Under the pieces are notes generated by a model. That model was not told where the DNA came from. It searched no databases and saw only the letters and a program-made list of their open reading frames with translations. The position numbers and the translations under genes were made by a program. A DNA stretch of 64,000 nt from MW101C3 sp943367595 (GTDB lineage Bacteria > Cyanobacteriota > Cyanobacteriia > PCC-6307 > Cyanobiaceae), in the NCBI GenBank assembly GCA_943367595.1, contig CALRJS020000002.1:62001-126000 (forward strand), read 5' to 3'. This document shows positions 25,889-34,379 of this stretch, piece after piece (the stretch's first letter is position 1; the number at the start of each line of letters is the position of its first letter).

Positions 25889-27928
25889 TCAGCGCACGAG
25901 GGTGGAGCCGGCGCCGCTGCCGATCCGACCGTCCGGTTCCCGTGCAGCGCTGACGGCAGCGTGATCGGCCTCGGACCCAGTGTGGTCGGACCCGGGGCCA
26001 TCGTGCTCAGCTTCGGGGTGGAAGTAGGTCCAGATCTGCTGGGCCAGGGCGGGCCCCACGCCGGGCGCCGCAGCGATCTGGGCCGGGCTGGCCAGCTGGA
26101 TCGCATCGATCGAGCGGAAGTGCCCCAGCAGCTCCTTCACCCGCTTGGGTCCCAGCCCGGGGATGTCGCTCAGGCGCGAGCGCTTCATCCGCTCCCCCCG
26201 CTGCTGGCGGTGGAAACTCACCGCGTAGCGGTGGGCTTCATCCCGCAGACGCCGCAGCAGCACGACGCCGAGCTGATCGGGCTCCGTCTCCAGCGGCTGG
26301 CTGGCGCCGGGCAGGAACACTTCTTCCCGCTGCTTGGCCAGGGAGCACACCACCAGGTCTTCGTGCAGGTTGAGCTCCCGCAGCGCCTCCATCACCGCCG
26401 AAAGCTGTCCTTTGCCACCGTCGATCATCACCACATCGGGCCAGTCGTTGAGGCCACCGGTGTGGAGGGCGGTGCCTGTGGCCTTGCGCAGTGCCACCAG
26501 ATCGGCCCCTTCCGCTTTCGCCTGGGCCCAGCGGCGGAAGCGGCGGCGCATGATCTCGGCCATGGCCATGAAGTCGTCGGAGTGGCCGGAACGGATGCTG
26601 CTGCTCTGGATGCGGTACTTGCGGTAGTGCTGCTTGGCCGGCAGCCCGTCCACGAACACCACCTGCGAGGCCACCGCATCGCTGCCCTGGATGTGGCTGA
26701 TGTCGTAGCCCTCCACCCGCCGCGGCGGCTCGGACAGGTCCAGCAGTTGGGCCAGGTCTTCGGTGGCGAGCTGGTGCTGCTCGGCGCTGCGCTGGGCCCG
26801 GCCCAGCTCGAAGGCCGCATTGCGTTCCACCAGATCGATCAGATCGGCCTTCTGCTGGCGCTGCGGGTGCAGCAACCGCACCTTGCGGCCCCGCCGCTCA
26901 CTCAGCCAGTCTTCGACCGGCGCCTGCTGCGGCAAGGGGTGCTGCACCAGCACCTCCGGCGGGATCTCCACCGGCTCCACCTGGCTGTAGTGCTCTTCCA
27001 GCACCCGTTGCAGGATCGCCCCGGGGCTGGCGACCGTGGCATCGGCGGTGTAGCCGAGCCGCCCCACCAGCTTGCCGGCCCGCATCTGGAACAGCTGCAC
27101 GGCGGCCACGCGCGCATCGGCCGCCAGGGCCAGCACATCCCGTGACACCGAGGCATCGGGCAGGGCCATCTTCTGGTCGGCGGTGAGCTGCTCGAGCCCC
27201 TGCATCTGGTCACGCACGCCGGCCGCCGCCTCAAAATCCTCCCGTTCGGCGTAGCGCTCCATCTGGGCGCGCAGCAGCACAAGCAGTTCGTCGCTGCGGC
27301 CCTGGAACACCATCGCCACCTTACGCAAGGTGTGCTGGTAGGCCTCAGGGCTGATCTTTTCCTGGCACACGCCCGGGCAGCGGCCGATCGCAAAGTTCAG
27401 GCAGGTGCGATCCCGGTAGAGGGGCTGGGGGCGCTGGCGCAACGGAAACACCCGCTTGACCAGAAACAGGGTGCGGCGCAGCAGACCCACATCCACATAG
27501 GGCCCGTAGAAGCGATCGAGCGAGCTGCGCAGCCGGCGGCGACGGGTGATGAAGATGCGCGGGTAGGCCTCGCTCCAGGTGATGCAGAGATAGGGGTATT
27601 TCTTGTCGTCCTTGAGCAGCACGTTGAAGTGCGGCTGGTGGTTCTTGATCAGGTTGGATTCCAGCGCCAGCGCCTCGGCTTCGCTGTCGGTGACGATGAA
27701 CTCGATCTCCGCCACCTGACGCACCATCAGGCTGATGCGGGGGCTGAGATCGTGGGAATCACGGAAGTAGCTGCGCACACGGCTGCGCAGGCTCTTCGAT
27801 TTGCCGATGTAAAGGATGCGGTCGTCCAGATCGCGCATCAGGTAGCAGCCCGGCTCGGCCGGCAGCTCCTTCAGCCGCTGGGCCAGGCGTGCCTGATCCT
27901 TCAGCAGCGGCTGCAGCGTGGCCCCCAT
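25889..27928 (-). CDS. uvrC: UvrABC nuclease subunit C
   Basis: 679 residues. It makes both incisions around bulky DNA lesions in nucleotide excision repair. The GIY-YIG domain is at the N-terminus (LPAEPGCYLMRDLDDRILYI, then GKSKSLRSRVRSYF); the UVR segment is in the middle (MERYAEREDFEAAAGVRDQM). The RNase H-like 3'-side domain starts at VEGYDISHIQGSDAVASQVV and continues to PDVVMIDGGKGQLSAVM. The helix-hairpin-helix pair is at the end (LSDIPGLGPKRVKELLGHF). I chose the ATG at 27928 because the frame upstream is low-complexity. Downstream partner: the photolyase gene. Confidence 0.97.
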   Translation of the reverse strand: MGATLQPLLKDQARLAQRLKELPAEPGCYLMRDLDDRILYIGKSKSLRSRVRSYFRDSHDLSPRISLMVRQVAEIEFIVTDSEAEALALESNLIKNHQPHFNVLLKDDKKYPYLCITWSEAYPRIFITRRRRLRSSLDRFYGPYVDVGLLRRTLFLVKRVFPLRQRPQPLYRDRTCLNFAIGRCPGVCQEKISPEAYQHTLRKVAMVFQGRSDELLVLLRAQMERYAEREDFEAAAGVRDQMQGLEQLTADQKMALPDASVSRDVLALAADARVAAVQLFQMRAGKLVGRLGYTADATVASPGAILQRVLEEHYSQVEPVEIPPEVLVQHPLPQQAPVEDWLSERRGRKVRLLHPQRQQKADLIDLVERNAAFELGRAQRSAEQHQLATEDLAQLLDLSEPPRRVEGYDISHIQGSDAVASQVVFVDGLPAKQHYRKYRIQSSSIRSGHSDDFMAMAEIMRRRFRRWAQAKAEGADLVALRKATGTALHTGGLNDWPDVVMIDGGKGQLSAVMEALRELNLHEDLVVCSLAKQREEVFLPGASQPLETEPDQLGVVLLRRLRDEAHRYAVSFHRQQRGERMKRSRLSDIPGLGPKRVKELLGHFRSIDAIQLASPAQIAAAPGVGPALAQQIWTYFHPEAEHDGPGSDHTGSEADHAAVSAAREPDGRIGSGAGSTLVR

Positions 27929-27953
27929 GCCCAGTGCTCCCGCTGAGGGCGGC

Positions 27954-28472
27954 TCAGCCGCCGTACTGCCAGCCGGTGGCGGACAGCTCCAGTGCGGCGC
28001 CATCGCGGTGCAGCTGGGCCGACTTCACCTCCGCCACGAACACGGTGTGATCGCCGTGGGCCACCTGGCCCACCACCACGCACTCCACGGCGCCGAGCGC
28101 CTCATCCAGCACGGGCAGGCCCAGGGGCCCGAGCGTGAAGGGGGCGGCATCGAAGCGGCCGCCGATGCCTTTCTGGGGCTTGAAGAAAACCGCTGCCAGG
28201 TCTTTCTGGTCAGCCGAGAGCACGTTGAGCGAGAAGCGGCCCGTGCGGCTGATGATGCCGTTGCTGGTGGAATCGGCGCGCACGGCCATCACCACCAGCG
28301 GCGGATCGAACGACCCCTGGGTGACCCAGCTGGCAGTGAAGCCGTTGACGTCATCGCCCTCGGCCACGCCGCAGATGAACACGCCGTGGGGGATCTTGCG
28401 CAGCAGGGTTTTCTTGGCGGCGCTGTCGAGCACGGGAGCGGCGGCGCCGTCGACGTTGAGATCCACAGCCAT
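27954..28472 (-). CDS. Flavin reductase-like FMN-binding protein
   Basis: 172 residues from the ATG at 28472. Split-barrel FMN-binding fold: HGVFICGVAEGDDVNGFTAS, then WVTQGSFDPPLVVMAVRADS, FSLNVLSADQKDLAAVFFK and LGAVECVVVGQVAHGDHTVF. Family members reduce flavin with NAD(P)H or act as diflavin flavoprotein modules; in cyanobacteria similar domains are fused to flavodiiron proteins, but this one is free-standing. It is 25 bp upstream of uvrC on the same strand and divergent from coaD. Confidence 0.88.
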   Translation of the reverse strand: MAVDLNVDGAAAPVLDSAAKKTLLRKIPHGVFICGVAEGDDVNGFTASWVTQGSFDPPLVVMAVRADSTSNGIISRTGRFSLNVLSADQKDLAAVFFKPQKGIGGRFDAAPFTLGPLGLPVLDEALGAVECVVVGQVAHGDHTVFVAEVKSAQLHRDGAALELSATGWQYGG

Positions 28473-28599
28473 GGCCTGGTTCCTGGAGGTGGTTCCAACC
28501 TTAGGCAGGCCGGAGGCGGGCACCGCCCGCGACCGCCACCAGCAGCCTCCATAGGATCCCCCCGCCGCTCACGCCGCCGGGCCCCTCGCCCCCGCTCCC

Positions 28600-29091
28600 A
28601 TGAAGGCCCTCTACCCCGGCAGCTTCGATCCGATCACCCTCGGCCACCTCGACCTGATAGAGCGCAGCAGCCGCCTGTTCGAGCAGGTGCTGGTGGCGGT
28701 GCTGCAGAACCCCTCCAAGCAGCCCAGCTTTTCGCTTGACCAGCGGCTGGCGCAGATCCGCCGCGCCACCGCCCATCTCACCAATGTGGAGGTGGGCAGC
28801 TTCGACGGCCTCACCGTGGAGTTCGCGCGCCGGACGGGCACGGGGGTGATCCTGCGGGGGCTGCGGGCGATGAGCGATTTCGAGTTCGAGCTGCAGATCG
28901 CTCACACCAATCTCAGCCTGGCGCCGGAGGTGGAAACGCTGTTTCTGGCCACCGCCGTGCCCCACAGCTTTCTCAGCAGCAGCGTGGTGAAGGAGGTGGC
29001 GCGCTTCGGTGGTGAGGTGCGCCACCTGGTGCCCGACGGAGTGGCGGAGGAACTCGCCAGGCTCTTTAATCAGACATTCCCGCCCCGATGA
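28600..29091 (+). CDS. coaD: Phosphopantetheine adenylyltransferase
   Basis: 163 residues, standard length. It converts 4'-phosphopantetheine and ATP to dephospho-coenzyme A. The nucleotidyltransferase motif (TLGH) lies in MKALYPGSFDPITLGHLDLI; RTGTGVILRGLRAMSDFEFE binds substrate; and HSFLSSSVVKEVARFGG carries the SSSxxK-type motif. The next gene starts 1 nt after its stop codon, so the two are an operon. Confidence 0.97.
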   Translation: MKALYPGSFDPITLGHLDLIERSSRLFEQVLVAVLQNPSKQPSFSLDQRLAQIRRATAHLTNVEVGSFDGLTVEFARRTGTGVILRGLRAMSDFEFELQIAHTNLSLAPEVETLFLATAVPHSFLSSSVVKEVARFGGEVRHLVPDGVAEELARLFNQTFPPR

Positions 29092-29092
29092 G

Positions 29093-30046
29093 ATGACCGA
29101 GACTCGGATCAGCGTGCTGGAACAGCTCGAACAACTCGAAGAGATCGTGCTGGAGGGCTCGCGCATCCCCTTCAGCGGCGGCCGGCTGGTGAACGAGCAG
29201 GACGCGATCGAGGTGCTCGACACGATCCGCGAGCGGCTGCCTGCGGAGCTGGAGAAGGCGCAGGAGCTGCTGGCTCAGCGCGACACCTTCATCGCCAAGG
29301 CGCGGCAGCAGGCCGAAGAAATCATTGTGCAGGCCCGCCGCGAGCGGGAGCAGCTGATCAATGCCGCCTCGGTGCGGCAGGAAGCGGAACAGCAGGGGGC
29401 GCAGATCCGCGAGCACACCCGCCAGCAGTGCGAGCAGATGCAGCTGGCCACCCGTCAGCAGGTGGCGCAGGCGGAGCAGGAGCATCAGACCCGCCTGGCC
29501 CAGATGGAGCAGCAGTTCGGCGCCCGCCGCCAGCAGCTGGAGCAGGAAGCGATCCAGCGGCGCCAGCAGCTCGACGCCGAATACACCGAGCTCAAGCGTC
29601 AGCTGGGCGATCAGCACGAACGCAGCCGCCAGCAGAGCCTGCAGGAGATCGAGCAGATCCGCCAGGAGGGCTTGCGGATCCAGCGCGAGAGCCAGGCGGA
29701 GGCCGAACGGCTGCACACCGACGCCCTGCAGTTCCGTCAGCAGACGCAGCAGCAGTGCGAACAGCTGATCTCCCGCACCCGGCAGGAGGCGGGAGCGGTG
29801 CAGGAAGGCGCCAACCGCTACGCCGAGCAGGTGCTGAGCGAGCTGGAGACCCGGCTCGGCGAACTCAACAAGGTGGTGCACGCCGGGCGGCGTGAGCTGG
29901 GGCGGCTGCAGACCAGCGAGGCCCCTTCGGCCAGCGATCGTGCCGGCCTCCAGCCCGCCGCTGAGGTCGAAACCAAGGAGGTTCCCCTCACCAGCCGCGC
30001 CCGCCGCGCCGCTTCCCGCCTCAGGCAGGTGGCTGGCAGAGGCTGA
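29093..30046 (+). CDS. Long coiled-coil protein downstream of coaD (DivIVA-like candidate)
   Basis: 317 residues. Starts MTETRISVLEQLEQLEEIVL, followed by EGSRIPFSGGRLVNEQDAIE, then about 200 residues of Gln/Glu/Arg-rich coiled coil (about 75-275), and a basic tail ending in RAARRAASRLRQVAGRG-like residues. A conserved N-terminal head followed by a long coil recalls DivIVA/Cdv3-type cell division proteins of cyanobacteria, but I cannot confirm that without comparison. No membrane helix. It overlaps the convergent dacB 3' end by 26 bp. Confidence 0.8.
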   Translation: MTETRISVLEQLEQLEEIVLEGSRIPFSGGRLVNEQDAIEVLDTIRERLPAELEKAQELLAQRDTFIAKARQQAEEIIVQARREREQLINAASVRQEAEQQGAQIREHTRQQCEQMQLATRQQVAQAEQEHQTRLAQMEQQFGARRQQLEQEAIQRRQQLDAEYTELKRQLGDQHERSRQQSLQEIEQIRQEGLRIQRESQAEAERLHTDALQFRQQTQQQCEQLISRTRQEAGAVQEGANRYAEQVLSELETRLGELNKVVHAGRRELGRLQTSEAPSASDRAGLQPAAEVETKEVPLTSRARRAASRLRQVAGRG

Positions 30047-31292
30047 CGATCTGCACGTCGCGGAGCACCCGGCCGATCGTGGTGTTCGGAGCACCAGCCC
30101 CATTGGAGATCAGGCTCACGTAGCGGGGCCCATCCGTGGTGTCGAGCACGCCACTGATCGAGCGCACGCCCGTGAGGGTGCCGGTTTTGGCGTGGAGCCG
30201 TCCGTCGAGGCTGGTGCCCTTGTAGAGGTTGCGCAGCGTGCCGCGCCGGCCGGCTACGGCCATTGAGGCCATGTAGTTGGAGCCGTAAGGGTGCTGGGCC
30301 ATGCGCAGCAACAGGCCCACGAGCAGGCGGGAGGTGAGCCGGTCGCCGCGGTCGAGGCCACTGCCGCCCATCACCACCACACCTTCGGTGGGCAGCCCCT
30401 GGGCGCGCAGCCACTGCAGGGCAGCCTGCCGGCTCTGCGGCAGCGACCAGGTGCCGCTGGCCTGGCGCAGCAACACCTCAGCGGTGAAGTTGTGGCTTTC
30501 GGAATTGGCCAGGCTGAGCAGGTTGTGCATCGGCGCTGAGGGTTCCTCATGCAGCAGCACCGATCCTTCCGGCAGCGGTGCCAGGGACGACACCATGGCC
30601 AGCTGCACGTTCCGCCCCCCCTGGCTGTTCAGCGTGCGGGTGAGCAGGCGCTGCAGACGACCGGGTGGATTGGCCACAGCCATGTCGATCGCGTTGCTGG
30701 TGATGGCCAGCCGGGTGATCGGCGCCCCGTAGGCGTAGGCGCGATCCTCCGGATGCCAGCCCTGGGGCCACCAGGCCTGGGGCGGCTCTTCGGCCAGCTC
30801 CAGGCGCACGCTGGCACCCGGCAGGCCCGGCCCACCGCCTGAGCCCAGGGCCAGTTGGGCGAAGCGCTGCAGCTGGGGCAGATCGAGATCGGGATCGCCC
30901 TCGCCGGTCAGGCGCAGGGTGCCGTCAGGCAGACGCCAGAGCCGGGTGGTGAGGCGGTAGTCGGGGCCCAGCTGGTCGAGGGCGAAGGCGGAACTGACCA
31001 GCTTCTGGTTCGAGGCCGGCACGCGCGGACGCAAGCCGTTGACATCGGCGAGCAGCCGGCCGTTGCCATCGGCCACGGTGACGCTCCAGACGCCGATCTC
31101 GGGACCGAGCTGGGCGCGCACCCGTTGCTGCAGGGCCGGGCAGCTGACCTGGGTCTGCAGCTGGGGCAGACCGACGGCCGGCGGCGCCGGTGGCAGGCTC
31201 GCCATCGGCACGGCCATGGCCGGAGCGCAGGTGGCCAGGGCCAGCCCAAGGCTGAGGCCGAGGCGGCTGAGCTTCTGAGCGGAACGGGTCAT
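30021..31292 (-). CDS. dacB: D-alanyl-D-alanine carboxypeptidase / PBP4 family (S13)
   Basis: 423 residues with a signal peptide (LGLSLGLALATCAPAMA). Periplasmic enzyme that trims or cuts peptidoglycan cross-links. The three active-site motifs are present: SxxK in PASNQKLVSSAFALDQL, SxN in LANSESHNFTAEVLLRQ, and KTG in LHAKTGTLTGVRSISG. Length is slightly short for PBP4 because the inserted domain is compact. It starts 1 nt after the DUF4330 stop codon, so translation is probably coupled. Confidence 0.92.
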   Translation of the reverse strand: MTRSAQKLSRLGLSLGLALATCAPAMAVPMASLPPAPPAVGLPQLQTQVSCPALQQRVRAQLGPEIGVWSVTVADGNGRLLADVNGLRPRVPASNQKLVSSAFALDQLGPDYRLTTRLWRLPDGTLRLTGEGDPDLDLPQLQRFAQLALGSGGGPGLPGASVRLELAEEPPQAWWPQGWHPEDRAYAYGAPITRLAITSNAIDMAVANPPGRLQRLLTRTLNSQGGRNVQLAMVSSLAPLPEGSVLLHEEPSAPMHNLLSLANSESHNFTAEVLLRQASGTWSLPQSRQAALQWLRAQGLPTEGVVVMGGSGLDRGDRLTSRLLVGLLLRMAQHPYGSNYMASMAVAGRRGTLRNLYKGTSLDGRLHAKTGTLTGVRSISGVLDTTDGPRYVSLISNGAGAPNTTIGRVLRDVQIVSLCQPPA

Positions 31293-31293
31293 G

Positions 31294-31821
31294 TCAGCTG
31301 ACTCCGAGTTTCAGACCGGACACCGTGCCGCCGATGCGGAAGTCACGGCCCTCAAGCTCGACCGGCGCGCCGATCTTGAGGTTCTGGTTGCCGAACACCA
31401 CGCCGCCGCTGGTCTTGCGCCCTTTGCCCTCAAGCACGAAGCGGGCATCGAGCGAACCGAAGACGGCCTGGTTGGGGTCGATGGCGGTCACCACCCGTCC
31501 GTCGGGCTGGACCGCCACGAGGCGGCGTTGCAGAGGCACCAGCTCCTGCAGCTTCACCGTGCCGTGGGGCTGGTTGCGGATCACGATGCTCACCTCACCG
31601 TCGTTGCGGATCGAGCGGATCAGGGCCTGAGGATCCGCCACCGAGGCTCCCCGCACATCCACCATCACCGTGACCGGCTGCATGGCGCCGGTGGCTTCCG
31701 CCACCGCACCGCTGAGCTTCGGGCTCCAGATCACCCCGGCCAGGGCCATCAGCACGGCGGCAGCCGCTCCGACGTCCACCAGACTCCAGGAGCGGCGGGT
31801 GGTTTGGGGCTCGGCGGCCAT
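31294..31821 (-). CDS. DUF4330 family membrane-anchored protein
   Basis: 175 residues from the ATG at 31821; a GTG six codons upstream is possible. A single N-terminal membrane helix (LVDVGAAAAVLMALAGVIW) precedes a beta-rich region (VTVMVDVRGASVADPQALIR, then VVFGNQNLKIGAPVELEGRD). This matches the cyanobacterial DUF4330 family, function unknown. The strong linkage to dacB suggests an envelope role, which is inference. Confidence 0.85.
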   Translation of the reverse strand: MAAEPQTTRRSWSLVDVGAAAAVLMALAGVIWSPKLSGAVAEATGAMQPVTVMVDVRGASVADPQALIRSIRNDGEVSIVIRNQPHGTVKLQELVPLQRRLVAVQPDGRVVTAIDPNQAVFGSLDARFVLEGKGRKTSGGVVFGNQNLKIGAPVELEGRDFRIGGTVSGLKLGVS

Positions 31822-31916
31822 GGCGCAACGTTCAGACACGCAAGCTTAAGGAGCCTGGCCAGGGCCCACCAGGGGGGTGGAGGCCCTGATTCGCACACCG
31901 GAGCTGCCGCAGGCCG

Positions 31917-32801
31917 TCAGTTCCTCAGGCTGCCGAGAAAGCGATCGAGGGCCTGCAGACCGCCTGCCACCGTGGCCGCCTGTCCGGGGCTGAGCGTTTC
32001 CGCCACCTGCTCCGCATCGGGCTTCTGCTCGAAGGTCTCCACCAGGCGGTGGCCATCGGGGTCGTTGCGGTACAGCTCCCACGGGCCGGGGAAGCATCGG
32101 CGCAGGGCGCCCTCGGGCAGGGGCAGCAGGGCATAGGCACTGCGCCAGGTGGAGAGGAAGCCCCGCCGCCGCTCCCGCGCCACGCTGCCAATGCCGACGG
32201 CCGCATCCTCGAGGCTGCCGTTGAGCAGCACCACCCCGCCGCGATGGTTCAGGCAGAGGCGCTCGACAGCGTCATAGTCCGACGGTCCCGGCGCCACCAG
32301 CAGCAGCAGCGGATCGCTGTCGTCGGCGTCGCGCTGTGGGTTGCTGCCAGGGCCCTGAGCGGCGCTGGAGTCCGCCGGCAGTGTGCTGGCGGCGTGTGAA
32401 TCCAGAGGCTCTGCCGCAGCTCCTGCACTCGTTCCAGAAGCAGCACCAGCTTCAGCACGAACCGCCGCTCCAGCCCCACTGCCATCTCCAGCCTCAACCC
32501 CAGCTCCAGCACCAGCGGCGGCCGCGTTCAAACGTTCCTGATCCTTCAGGCTGCCGGTGCGGGCGGCCAGGTCAGGGGCGTCGCGCTGGGCCAGGGCGGT
32601 GGCACCCGCATCGGGAAACACCAGGCGGAACTGCCGCTCCTGCGCCTGCAGGGCCTGGCCGAGCCGCAGCACCAGCGGCAGCAGACGCAGCCCTTCAAAG
32701 CGGAACTCCAGGGTCCAGCGGCCGGTGGCGCTTTCCGCCAGGGCGGCGGTCAAGCCCTCCATGGCCTGGGCTTCGGCGCTGAGCAGATCGGGAGGAAGCA
32801 C
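31917..32801 (-). CDS. DUF1995 family protein with Ala/Gly-rich insertion
   Basis: 294 residues from a GTG at 32801. N-terminal part (LPPDLLSAEAQAMEGLTAAL, RWTLEFRFEGLRLLPLVLRL) and C-terminal part (LLLLVAPGPSDYDAVERLCL, then RRRGFLSTWRSAYALLPLPE and WELYRNDPDGHRLVETFEQK) match the plant and cyanobacterial DUF1995 family, which includes the photosystem II assembly factor LPA3. Between them, about residues 90-150 form a low-complexity Ala/Gly/Ser insertion not expected in the family. A role in photosystem assembly is possible but not shown here. Confidence 0.8.
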   Translation of the reverse strand: MLPPDLLSAEAQAMEGLTAALAESATGRWTLEFRFEGLRLLPLVLRLGQALQAQERQFRLVFPDAGATALAQRDAPDLAARTGSLKDQERLNAAAAGAGAGVEAGDGSGAGAAVRAEAGAASGTSAGAAAEPLDSHAASTLPADSSAAQGPGSNPQRDADDSDPLLLLVAPGPSDYDAVERLCLNHRGGVVLLNGSLEDAAVGIGSVARERRRGFLSTWRSAYALLPLPEGALRRCFPGPWELYRNDPDGHRLVETFEQKPDAEQVAETLSPGQAATVAGGLQALDRFLGSLRN

Positions 32802-32841
32802 GCTGAATCGGTGGCGGGCGCGCCGACCCTACTCAGGCTCC

Positions 32842-34044
32842 TCAGCCCTCCCGTTCCAGCCGCTGCCGCGTGCGCGCCTCCAGGGAGTTGCTGGCCAGGG
32901 TCACCAGATCATCAAGCGAGCGGCTGTTGAGCAAGGCTTCCACCCGGGCCCGCGCCGCCGCATTGGGGCAGTCGTCGGGTCGCTGACAGCCGTTGGTGCA
33001 TTCCACCGCGCAGTTGACGGCTGGATCCGCAGCGGCCGCCTCGGGCAGGTCCGAAGGTGCGCCCAACGGGCTGGTGTCGGCGCCGCCCGCGAGGGCGCCG
33101 CTCAGCGCGGAAGGGACAGTGCCTTCGATGCCATCGCTCTGCTCCGCCCTCTCAGCAGCTGCGGGCGCATCGGGCGGCAGCTCACCGAACAGCTCCGGCG
33201 CCAGCACTCCGTCGAACACAGGCTCCGCCGGCCCGCTCATGAACAGGTGATCCGAGCTGGTGTCCCAGTCGATCCATAGGGTGCCGCCTGGCAGATCGAC
33301 GCGGGCCGAGCGTTCGCACAGGCCGAGGCGATGGCTGGCCACGAGGGTGGCGCAGGCGCCGGTGCCGCAGGCGAGGGTGGGCCCGGCCCCCCGCTCCCAG
33401 ACCCGCATCACTAGATGGCTGGGGCTGAGCGCTTCCACGAAGTGCACGTTGGTGCGGGCGGGGAAGGCCGGGTGGCACTCCAGCAGCGGGCCGAGCCGTT
33501 CCAGATCGACGTCTGCCACTGTCTCCACCGGCAGCACCACATGCGGGTTGCCCATGCCGGCGGCGGCCACCGCGAAGCTCTCGCCCGCCACGCTCAGTTC
33601 CCCCTGAGGCAGGCCGGCCGAACCGATCGCCAGGGTGGTGGGTACCTGCTCGGGCACCAGGAAGGGCGTGCCCATGTCGACGCGCACGGAGCCATCGGCC
33701 AGCAGCTCCGGCACGATCAGGCCGGCCAGGGTTTCCACCACCCAGCGGCGACCCGGTGCGTCGCCATCGCTGTCGGCCAGGAAGCGGGCCAGGCAGCGGA
33801 TGCCGTTGCCGCACATCTCAGGCTCGGTGCCGTCGGCGTTGAAGATGCGCATGCGCAGCTCCCCGTCCTGCTCGGGCGGGAGCGCCAGGATCACCCCGTC
33901 GCCACCCACGCCGAAGCGGCGGTCGCAGAGAAGGCTCACCCTTTCAGGGGTGAGATCGAAACAGAAATCAGCGGTGGTGGCGTTGCGGCCGTCGAGCAAC
34001 AGAAAATCGTTGCCCAATCCCTGATACTTGCTGAACGCCAGCAT
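32842..34044 (-). CDS. dapF: Diaminopimelate epimerase with a 120-residue C-terminal extension
   Basis: 400 residues against about 280 for the family. It converts LL- to meso-diaminopimelate for lysine and peptidoglycan. The core (1-280) is complete: SKYQGLGNDFLLLDGR, catalytic Cys78 in EMCGNGIRC, and catalytic Cys226 in LACGTGACATLVA. After residue 280 comes an Ala/Ser-rich linker and then a compact tail with a CxxxCxxxCxxxxxC motif (345, 349, 353, 359; NCAVECTNGCQRPDDCP) and a helical end (ARARVEALLNSRSLDDLVTL). The tail is unlike DapF and could be a metal-binding or partner-binding module. It is divergent from hfq, a pairing I recall from other cyanobacteria. Confidence 0.93.
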   Translation of the reverse strand: MLAFSKYQGLGNDFLLLDGRNATTADFCFDLTPERVSLLCDRRFGVGGDGVILALPPEQDGELRMRIFNADGTEPEMCGNGIRCLARFLADSDGDAPGRRWVVETLAGLIVPELLADGSVRVDMGTPFLVPEQVPTTLAIGSAGLPQGELSVAGESFAVAAAGMGNPHVVLPVETVADVDLERLGPLLECHPAFPARTNVHFVEALSPSHLVMRVWERGAGPTLACGTGACATLVASHRLGLCERSARVDLPGGTLWIDWDTSSDHLFMSGPAEPVFDGVLAPELFGELPPDAPAAAERAEQSDGIEGTVPSALSGALAGGADTSPLGAPSDLPEAAAADPAVNCAVECTNGCQRPDDCPNAAARARVEALLNSRSLDDLVTLASNSLEARTRQRLEREG

Positions 34045-34076
34045 CCCGTTCTCCCAGCAGGCCTGGGTCCGATCTT

Positions 34077-34298
34077 ATGGAGATCACCACCCTTGATTCG
34101 AGCCTCCCGGGCGTGCGCCAGCTGCAGCACTGGATCCGGGGGCGCAACCAGCTGGAACTGCTGCTGGTGGATTCCGTGCAGGTCACCGGCGCGTTGCTCT
34201 GGCAAGACCCGGAATTTCTCGCTCTGCGCGGCGAGCACGAGGGCGACCCGGTTCTGATCAACCGCCGCATGGTGGTGTCGATCCGCTGCACGCCCTGA
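34077..34298 (+). CDS. hfq: Cyanobacterial Hfq-family protein
   Basis: 73 residues. Sm-like fold as in the divergent cyanobacterial Hfq: MEITTLDSSLPGVRQLQHWI, then LELLLVDSVQVTGALLWQDP and INRRMVVSIRC. The LLWQDPEFLAL stretch aligns with the Sm1 region of Synechocystis Hfq from memory. In Synechocystis, Hfq is needed for type IV pilus function and binds the PilB1 ATPase, with little RNA binding; that is family knowledge. It is divergent from dapF with 32 bp between start codons. Confidence 0.8.
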   Translation: MEITTLDSSLPGVRQLQHWIRGRNQLELLLVDSVQVTGALLWQDPEFLALRGEHEGDPVLINRRMVVSIRCTP

Positions 34299-34379
34299 GC
34301 CGGGGGCACCGGAAACGGCTGTGGCACGATCGGGCGTGAGAGTGAACGGCTGAACCCTGCGGCCGCCGCCAAGTCCGTC

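Noticed and set aside
24333..25964. 543-codon open frame antisense to the photolyase gene
   Set aside because: The photolyase with its four Fe-S cysteines is clearly the coding strand.
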